NCBI RefSeq assembly: GCF_001278035.1
Contig: NZ_CP009452.1
Coordinates: 1,211,501-1,275,500, forward strand
Reading direction: 5' to 3'
Length of the DNA: 64,000 bases
DNA from: Sphingopyxis sp. 113P3
Lineage (GTDB): Bacteria > Pseudomonadota > Alphaproteobacteria > Sphingomonadales > Sphingomonadaceae
The translations under genes were made by a program, and so were the position numbers. Below, piece by piece: positions 58,456 to 64,000 of this stretch. Numbering within the stretch: the first letter of the stretch is position 1; every line of letters starts with the position of its first letter. Under the pieces are notes generated by a model that saw only the letters and a list, made by a program, of their open reading frames with translations, was not told the DNA's origin and did not search any database.

Positions 58456-59421
58456 ATGCCCAACACGCACCACACCAAGATGCTCATTCTCGGGTCCGGC
58501 CCCGCCGGTCTCTCGGCCGCCATCTACGCCGCGCGCGCGGGGATGCAGCCGATCGTTGTCCAGGGGCTTCAGCCGGGCGGGCAGCTTACCATCACGACCG
58601 ATGTCGAAAATTACCCAGGCTTCGCCGAGGTCATCCAGGGCCCGTGGCTGATGGAACAGATGACCGCGCAGGCGGTGCATGTCGGCACGAGCATGATCTG
58701 GGACACGATCGTCGACGTCGACCTTGGCCAGCGCCCTTTCCGGCTCACCGGTGACGGCGGTGATGTCTATCTCGCTGAAACGCTGGTGATCGCGACCGGC
58801 GCGCAGGCAAAATGGCTCGGCGTCCCCGGCGAGCAGGAACTCGGCGGCAAGGGCGTGTCGGCCTGCGCGACGTGCGACGGCTTCTTTTATCGCGGCAAGA
58901 AGGTGGTGGTGATCGGCGGCGGGAATACCGCGGTCGAAGAAGCGCTCTACCTCACCAATCACAGCGATGATGTGACGCTGATTCACCGCCGCGATTCGCT
59001 GCGCGCCGAAAAGATCCTCCAGGACCGTCTCTTCGCCAATCCGAAGATCAAGATCCTATGGAACAAGAAGGTCGAGCGTTTCGTCGCAGGCGAGGGCACC
59101 GCAGGGCTGGTTGGGGTCGACCTTGTCGACACGGTCACCGGCGAGGCGAGCCACGAGCCCACCGACGGCGGCTTTGTCGCGATCGGCCACAGCCCTTCGA
59201 CCGAACTCTTCAAGGGCAAGCTGCCGCTCGATGCCGACGGCTATCTCGAGGTCACGCCGGGTACCTCGCTAACGGCGATCCCCGGGGTTTTCGCCGCCGG
59301 CGACGTCACCGACAAAGTCTACCGCCAGGCGGTCACCGCGGCGGGCATGGGCTGCATGGCGGCGCTCGATGCCGAGCGCTTCCTCGCCGAGGCCGAATAT
59401 CACGCAATGGTCGACGCTTAA
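58456..59421 (+). CDS. trxB: Thioredoxin-disulfide reductase
   Basis: A 321-residue flavoprotein: FAD motif ILGSGPAGLSAAIYAARAG, redox-active CATC in SACATCDGFFYRGKKV, NADPH motif VVIGGGNTAVEEAL and FAAGDVTDKVYRQ. It reduces thioredoxin with NADPH in the cytosol. It lies convergent with the exosortase-associated hydrolase genes. Full length. Confidence 0.96.
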   Translation: MPNTHHTKMLILGSGPAGLSAAIYAARAGMQPIVVQGLQPGGQLTITTDVENYPGFAEVIQGPWLMEQMTAQAVHVGTSMIWDTIVDVDLGQRPFRLTGDGGDVYLAETLVIATGAQAKWLGVPGEQELGGKGVSACATCDGFFYRGKKVVVIGGGNTAVEEALYLTNHSDDVTLIHRRDSLRAEKILQDRLFANPKIKILWNKKVERFVAGEGTAGLVGVDLVDTVTGEASHEPTDGGFVAIGHSPSTELFKGKLPLDADGYLEVTPGTSLTAIPGVFAAGDVTDKVYRQAVTAAGMGCMAALDAERFLAEAEYHAMVDA

Positions 59422-59458
59422 GAGCGTGCGCCCCGGGGACTGAGAGCGCGCGCCGCGC

Positions 59459-60253
59459 TTAGCGGAGGCGGGCCAATATTTGCGCCGCCAGCCAGTCGGC
59501 GTCAGCGCCTGCGAAGCTGTGCGACGCGCGCTCGAGCCGCTCGACGGCTGCCGCGCCGGGGCGGCAATTCTCGAGGAAGGCCTGCGCTGTCCGGTCGCCT
59601 GTCGCGAGGAGGATAGTGGCAGGGCAGGGCAGCGCCGCGAGCGCAGCGTCGAGGCGGGCTGCGAGGCTGTCCGGCGCTGCGGGCGGTTTGCGCCGCCCGA
59701 GCGACGAGAGGCCGCGCCACAGCTTTGCAAGATCGATCTCGCCCTTGAGCAGGCGCAGGAGGCTCCTCGGATCCTTAAGCCGCGAAAGATAGCGCGCGCG
59801 GATCGCCGCGGCAGGCGGAAGCGCGGGCGTATCCCCCGCCTGCTCGTCGCCGCCGGTCTCATAGGTCCAGGGATTGGCGAGGAGCAGCGCGTCGATCCCC
59901 GCGGGCCGATGGAGGAGCAGCGCGCTCGCCGCGTCGCAATTGCCGAAGGCGGCGATGCGGGTGACGTGCGGAGCGGCGCCGCGGAAGGCGGCGATCGCAG
60001 CCGCGATGTCGGGCCCGCTCGCCTCGAACCCGCGATTTTCGCCTTCGCTGTCGCCAACCCCGCGGCGGTCGAAGCGGAAAACCGGATGACCCGCCGCGGC
60101 AATCCGCTGGGCCAGCATCGCCATGCCGCGGTGCGCGCCGCTTCGAATTTCATTGCCGCCCGAGACGATCAGAAGCCCGGTGGTTCCAGGCGCTTCATCG
60201 AGCGTTGCGGCAAGTGCTGCGCCCTCGCAATCAAAGCTCAGATGACGCCGCAT
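59459..60253 (-). CDS. Exosortase-A-associated hydrolase 1
   Basis: A 264-residue alpha/beta hydrolase from ATG 60253 (another ATG lies four codons upstream): LLIVSGGNEIRSGAHRGMAMLAQRI, VFRFDRRGVGDSEG, and the nucleophile elbow GNCDAASALLL with Cys in place of the usual Ser. This matches the 'hydrolase 1' of exosortase-A loci. The role is unknown; it may process a lipid or acyl group of the extracellular matrix. It overlaps hydrolase 2 upstream. Confidence 0.87.
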   Translation of the reverse strand: MRRHLSFDCEGAALAATLDEAPGTTGLLIVSGGNEIRSGAHRGMAMLAQRIAAAGHPVFRFDRRGVGDSEGENRGFEASGPDIAAAIAAFRGAAPHVTRIAAFGNCDAASALLLHRPAGIDALLLANPWTYETGGDEQAGDTPALPPAAAIRARYLSRLKDPRSLLRLLKGEIDLAKLWRGLSSLGRRKPPAAPDSLAARLDAALAALPCPATILLATGDRTAQAFLENCRPGAAAVERLERASHSFAGADADWLAAQILARLR

Positions 60254-60906
60254 GACCGGCTCCATGCGATGATGTCGGCTGCGATCGCCTGCGCCATGTC
60301 CCGATCTTCGCCGGGCTCGGCGCGCAGCCACAGCGGGGTGCCGGCGATGCCGTCTGCGCCGAGCGCGACACTGCGCAGCGGCTCGACGGCTTGCGCCTCG
60401 GCCGCGCCAAGGTCGGCAATCATCGCGGGCGAAAGCAAGTTGCCGGCGAGGAGGAGCGGGGCTGCCGCCGCTTCGGCTTCGAGGCTCGCAAGGCTCGAGG
60501 CGATCCCCGCCTCGCGATCGGCCGACACCCGGGCGCGAAGCAGGGTGCGAAGAAGCGAGGCGCCGCTTGCAGGCGCGAGGCGCCACCACGCCGCGGCCGG
60601 GGCCGCATGGTCGATCAGCGCTCCGCCGCGCAGCGAGGCGATGATCAGCGGGCCGGCGACCTCGCTTGCGGCCTCTGCGAGCGCGGCGCGCCAGCGCGCG
60701 AGGTCAACCTCGACGAGGGGAACAAGGCTTTCATTCTGCCCCGGAAGATCGGGCAGGAGCGTAGCGAGGCCTTCGGCCGCAAGTGCGCGCATCGCAAGGA
60801 CCAGCGTGCGCCGGGTGCGGTTCGCTTCTTCAAAGAGCGGCGGGACGAAAAGGACGCTCGCGCGGGGGGTGCCGGCGGGGTCTATGCGCAAGTGATGCTC
60901 GCTCAT
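60238..60906 (-). CDS. Exosortase-A-associated hydrolase 2
   Basis: A 222-residue alpha/beta-hydrolase-like protein from ATG 60906: RASVLFVPPLFEEANRTRRTLVLAMRALAAEGLATLLPDLPGQNES, the signature of 'hydrolase 2' in exosortase-A clusters, with LIIASLRGGALI at the elbow position, where the usual GxSxG is not conserved. It sits between the acyl carrier protein and hydrolase 1 genes on the same strand. Confidence 0.87.
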   Translation of the reverse strand: MSEHHLRIDPAGTPRASVLFVPPLFEEANRTRRTLVLAMRALAAEGLATLLPDLPGQNESLVPLVEVDLARWRAALAEAASEVAGPLIIASLRGGALIDHAAPAAAWWRLAPASGASLLRTLLRARVSADREAGIASSLASLEAEAAAAPLLLAGNLLSPAMIADLGAAEAQAVEPLRSVALGADGIAGTPLWLRAEPGEDRDMAQAIAADIIAWSRSCGVI

Positions 60907-60925
60907 GCGCCCGACGCGATTCGCC

Positions 60926-61204
60926 TCAGCCGGCGACCTTGCGCACCGAAAAGGCGAGCAGGTTGCCGTAGGTTTCGAAAATCTCCCCGTCGACCTCATC
61001 GTCGTCGATCAGGATGCCGAGCCGGTCCTCCATCTCGGTGAGCACGGTCGCAACAGCCATCGAATCGAATTCGGGAAGCTCGCCGAAAAGGCCGCTGTCA
61101 TCGGTGAGCGCGGCGGCGCGGGCTTCGCCGAGCCCGAGAACATCGGCAAGCAGCGCGCGCAGGGTGGCATCGACGGCGGTGGCGGGGGTATCGGTCACGA
61201 GCAT
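60926..61204 (-). CDS. Acyl carrier protein of the exosortase-A locus
   Basis: A 92-residue protein from ATG 61204 with the phosphopantetheine Ser in LPEFDSMAVATVLTEMEDRLGI, a variant of the acyl carrier DSL motif. It would carry an acyl chain activated by the AMP ligase for transfer by the FemAB-like enzyme; that chain of events is inference. It lies five bases after the FemAB-like gene. Confidence 0.88.
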   Translation of the reverse strand: MLVTDTPATAVDATLRALLADVLGLGEARAAALTDDSGLFGELPEFDSMAVATVLTEMEDRLGILIDDDEVDGEIFETYGNLLAFSVRKVAG

Positions 61205-61209
61205 ATCCT

Positions 61210-62208
61210 TCACGCGCGCCCGAGCGCCGAGCGCGCAAAAGCCTTGAGTGCGGGCCCCCATGCCGCGATGCGCGACGGATTGAAAGCCTCGATATGCCAC
61301 AAGGGCTCGTGCCGGTTCATCCAGTCGCGCTTGTAGGCGTCATTGCCGGTGCCGAAATCGACGCGCACGACGCGGTCGACCTCGATGACATGACGAAACA
61401 GCGCCGCCGAGAGGAGGGTGCCGGGCGAGGCCTTGAGGCTGTCCTCGACATGCGCGAGCTTGTGGATGAAGGCGGTGCCGTCCTCGACCGTCCAGAACTG
61501 CGCTGCAACCGGTGCGCCAGCGATCCGCGCGAGCCCCATGCGAAAGGTGCCGCGCGCGCTCTCGGCCTCGGCAAAGGCCCGGAGGAGCGCGGGGTCGCCT
61601 TCTTCGGGCTTCCAGCTGGCGGCGTAAATCGCTTCATAGGCAGCCCAAGCCGCGCCATCAAAGGCGGTGAAGAGCGCGATATCGACCACGCCCTTCCTTG
61701 CCTTGCGCTTGACCGTGCTGCGAAGCGCGCCGGGGCGGCTCTCCCACCAGCCCTCATGGTCAAGCCCAGCAAGGTCGAGCCAGTGGCGGTCGCCCCTGGG
61801 GGCGTCATAGACCCACCAGCCGGCATCGCGCATGGCCGCGGCAATGCCATGCTTTTCAGCGTCGGGAACGGGATAAAGGGTAAGGCGGTCCGCGCCTTTG
61901 CGAAGCCGGGCGAAGAGGTCGGCCAGCGCATCGGCGCGCTTGTCCTCACCGGTGTAGAGAGGACGGACCGAAAAACTGTACCAGTTGCCAAGACCTGCGA
62001 GCGCGCCGGGCCTTTCGATCCGAAGAGGCAGCCATGCTCTCGTCTCGCCGGCGCTCCCCCAGGCGTTGACGCGCCCGCCGGGGGCATAGCCATGCGCCGT
62101 CAGCAGATCGAACCAGGCCGCCTGGTCGAAAGGCGAAGCAAAGCCAGCGCCGCGCGCGGCAGGAGGCAATGCCTTGTCATTAGGCTGATGTTCACCGTTC
62201 CCTTGCAT
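61210..62208 (-). CDS. FemAB-like GNAT acyltransferase of the exosortase-A locus
   Basis: A 332-residue protein from ATG 62208: the N-terminal half is GNAT/FemAB-like (LPLRIERPGALAGLGNWYSFSVRPLY) and the C-terminal half has LARIAGAPVAAQFWTVEDGTAFIHKLAHVEDSLKASPGTLLSAALFRHVI and DFGTGNDAYKRDWM, typical of the FemAB family next to XrtA/PEP-CTERM genes. It probably transfers an acyl or aminoacyl group to a surface polymer. Divergent from the acyl-CoA ligase by 35 bases. Confidence 0.85.
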   Translation of the reverse strand: MQGNGEHQPNDKALPPAARGAGFASPFDQAAWFDLLTAHGYAPGGRVNAWGSAGETRAWLPLRIERPGALAGLGNWYSFSVRPLYTGEDKRADALADLFARLRKGADRLTLYPVPDAEKHGIAAAMRDAGWWVYDAPRGDRHWLDLAGLDHEGWWESRPGALRSTVKRKARKGVVDIALFTAFDGAAWAAYEAIYAASWKPEEGDPALLRAFAEAESARGTFRMGLARIAGAPVAAQFWTVEDGTAFIHKLAHVEDSLKASPGTLLSAALFRHVIEVDRVVRVDFGTGNDAYKRDWMNRHEPLWHIEAFNPSRIAAWGPALKAFARSALGRA

Positions 62209-62243
62209 GACGCAGGGCTCTATCACCACTCTCCTAACAGCCG

Positions 62244-63776
62244 ATGACCAAAGCCCTCAGCCCGCCGTCGTACCCGATCGACCATCTCGCCCGCCGCGGT
62301 GCGCCCGACGCGGCTGCGCTGCTGATCGGCGATCGGATCACCAGTTTTGCGGACCTCGACGCCGGCGTCGGGCGGCTTGCATCCTGGCTTCTGGAACAGG
62401 TGGGCGGGCCGGGCGAGCGCGTTGCGAGCTGGAGCGCCAAGACGCGAAGTGCGTGCCTGATGCCGCTCGCCGCAGCGCGCGCAGGGCTCATCCATGTGCC
62501 GGTCAACCCCCTGCTCAAGCCGCCGCAGGTTCAGCATATCCTCGCTGACAGCGGCGCCAAATTGCTCGTCACCAACGGATCGCGCGGCGAAGCGCTCGGC
62601 GCGGGACGACCCGAAGCCTGCGCGCTTGAGGATCTGACGATTGCCGAGGAGGTCATCGATTCGCCCGGTGAAGGTCTCCCGCCCTCGCTCGCCGAGCCCC
62701 ACGATCTGGCGGCCATTCTCTATACCAGCGGCTCGACCGGACGCCCCAAGGGCGTGATGCTCAGCCACGCCAATCTTTGGCTCGGCGCCGAAAGCGTCGC
62801 CTCCTATCTGAAGATCACGCCTTCCGACCGCATCCTCGCCGTGCTCCCCCTGAGTTTCGACTATGGGCAAAATCAGCTTCTTTCGAGCTGGTATGCCGGC
62901 GCGGCGGTCGCGCCGCTCGACTATCTGACGCCGCGCGACGTCGTCAAAGCCGTTGCCCGGCATGGGATCACGACGCTTGCGGGCGTCCCGCCGCTCTGGG
63001 TGCAACTGGTGGAGAGCGACTGGCCTCGCGATACCGCAGCGCTGCTTCAGCGCCTCACCAACAGCGGCGGGGCGCTCACGCCCTCGCTGATCGACGCGAT
63101 GCGCGCGACCTTTCCCAAGGCCGACATCTACCCGATGTACGGCCTCACCGAGGCCTTTCGTTCAACCTTTCTCGACCCTTCGCTCGTCGCCAGCCATCCC
63201 ACCTCGATGGGCCGCGCTATACCCCACGCTGAAATCCTGGTCTGCCGCCCCGACGGGAGCATCACCGCCGATGATGAACCCGGCGAACTCGTGCATTGCG
63301 GACCCTTGGTGGCGAAAGGCTATTGGCACGATGAGGAACGGAGCGCCGAGCGCTTTCGCGCCGCGCCCCCATCATCGATCTACGGCGGCACGGCGGTCTG
63401 GTCGGGCGACACGGTAAAGCGCGATGCCAAGGGGCTTCTCACCTTCGTCGGGCGCGACGATGCGATGATCAAGACCGCGGGCAACCGCGTCAGTCCGACC
63501 GAGGTCGAGGACGCCGCGGTCGCCTCGGGTCTCGTCTACGAGGCGGTGGCATTTGGAATTCCGGACGCGCGGCTCGGCGCGGCCATCATATTGATCGTGC
63601 GGGGGAAGAGCGGCGCCGAGGACGGGCACGCGCTCGCGGCTTATCTGCGACAGAATCTGCCGAACTTCATGCAGCCGCAGACGATCGAATGGCGCGCGGC
63701 CTTGCCGCGCAATCCCAATGGCAAGCTCGACCGCGTCGCGATTGCGGCCGAGTGGATCGAGAAGGTGACGGCATGA
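62244..63776 (+). CDS. Exosortase-A-associated acyl-CoA ligase (AMP-forming)
   Basis: A 510-residue ANL-superfamily enzyme: AMP motif AAILYTSGSTGRPKGVMLSH, YPMYGLTEAFRSTFL, the hinge TFVGRDDAMIKTAGNRVSP and C-terminal Lys in NPNGKLDR. It activates a carboxylic acid as the adenylate, probably for loading the locus's acyl carrier protein. Its stop overlaps the decarboxylase start by four bases, so the two are coupled. Confidence 0.93.
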   Translation: MTKALSPPSYPIDHLARRGAPDAAALLIGDRITSFADLDAGVGRLASWLLEQVGGPGERVASWSAKTRSACLMPLAAARAGLIHVPVNPLLKPPQVQHILADSGAKLLVTNGSRGEALGAGRPEACALEDLTIAEEVIDSPGEGLPPSLAEPHDLAAILYTSGSTGRPKGVMLSHANLWLGAESVASYLKITPSDRILAVLPLSFDYGQNQLLSSWYAGAAVAPLDYLTPRDVVKAVARHGITTLAGVPPLWVQLVESDWPRDTAALLQRLTNSGGALTPSLIDAMRATFPKADIYPMYGLTEAFRSTFLDPSLVASHPTSMGRAIPHAEILVCRPDGSITADDEPGELVHCGPLVAKGYWHDEERSAERFRAAPPSSIYGGTAVWSGDTVKRDAKGLLTFVGRDDAMIKTAGNRVSPTEVEDAAVASGLVYEAVAFGIPDARLGAAIILIVRGKSGAEDGHALAAYLRQNLPNFMQPQTIEWRAALPRNPNGKLDRVAIAAEWIEKVTA

Positions 63777-64000
63777 AGCCGCATGGCCCCATTCCTCCTG
63801 GCTATTCGGCGGACGCCGACGGCATGCTCATCGTCGGCGGCGAGCGCGCCGACGCGCTCGCGGCGCGCGCCGGGGATACGCCGCTCTTCGTCTACGACAG
63901 CGCGCTCCTGAAGGCCCGCGTCGCCGAGTGGCGCGCGGCCATGCCGAGCGAGGTGCAGCTTCATTATGCGATGAAGGCGAACCCCTTTGCGCCGCTCCTC
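63773..64000 (+). CDS. Exosortase-A-associated PLP-dependent decarboxylase (3' end outside window)
   Basis: The first 76 residues are visible: PLFVYDSALLKARVAEWRAAMPSEVQLHYAMKANPFAPLL. YAMKANP carries the PLP-binding Lys of the ornithine/diaminopimelate decarboxylase fold (group IV). In exosortase-A loci this decarboxylase follows the acyl-CoA ligase, as here. The exosortase gene itself is expected further right. Truncated by the window edge. Confidence 0.9.
   Translation, partial: MKPHGPIPPGYSADADGMLIVGGERADALAARAGDTPLFVYDSALLKARVAEWRAAMPSEVQLHYAMKANPFAPLL

Overview
The window is high-GC alphaproteobacterial DNA, most probably Sphingomonadaceae (Sphingopyxis or a close relative). This rests on core genes (nadK, moaA, mfd with sdhE, recG, tyrS, trxB, trhO) and on an exosortase-A-associated gene cluster at the right edge; the genus is inference. 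It divides near 35.96 kb, at a tRNA-Asn gene, into an accessory half on the left and an ordinary chromosomal half on the right. I saw no rRNA and no CRISPR array.

Accessory half. (1) 1-12.6 kb: two adjacent membrane-anchored ToxR/CadC-type winged-helix regulators, a leader with four copies of an (A)TTTCAG motif, then a tightly packed co-directional array of 14 genes. The array contains three tandem paralogue triplets: three ~100-residue secreted CxC proteins, three envelope proteins sharing a C-terminal domain (one a lipoprotein), and three cytosolic RIPxGW proteins followed by a DUF5984-like protein. I can assign no function, and this is the best candidate for an undescribed system. (2) 12.6-17.1 kb: module debris, comprising a possible toxin/immunity remnant, vapBC, an STN/TonB_C protein, a TonB-like 5' fragment joined to a YhaV-toxin 3' fragment, DUF2958, and a resolvase truncated at the next element. 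(3) 17.05 to about 28 kb: an integrative mobilizable element with a large serine recombinase, TacT/TacA-type toxin-antitoxin pair, AlpA-like regulator, MOBQ TraA relaxase-helicase, an RSF1010-like oriT, traC and traD. Its cargo is secreted proteins: a trypsin-like protease, an unknown protein, and an LprI-domain gene split by an IS3 copy. (4) 28.15-35.96 kb: nested insertion sequences. Two IS481 elements carry three IS110-family insertions at the same position of their inner terminal repeats, and one of those IS110 copies is split by a second, apparently identical IS3 copy.

Chromosomal half. tRNA-Asn, moaA-nadK, a GGDEF(degenerate)-EAL protein, sdhE-mfd, recG, a PilZ protein, tyrS, a DOMON-like/NamZ/M24-peptidase run, amj and DUF817, a CoxE-like VWA protein, the dmeRF cobalt/nickel efflux operon with a recognisable operator, a GMC alcohol oxidase, trhO, a methyltransferase, trxB, and finally the exosortase-A-associated genes (hydrolases 1 and 2, acyl carrier protein, FemAB-like acyltransferase, acyl-CoA ligase, PLP decarboxylase) that run off the right edge.
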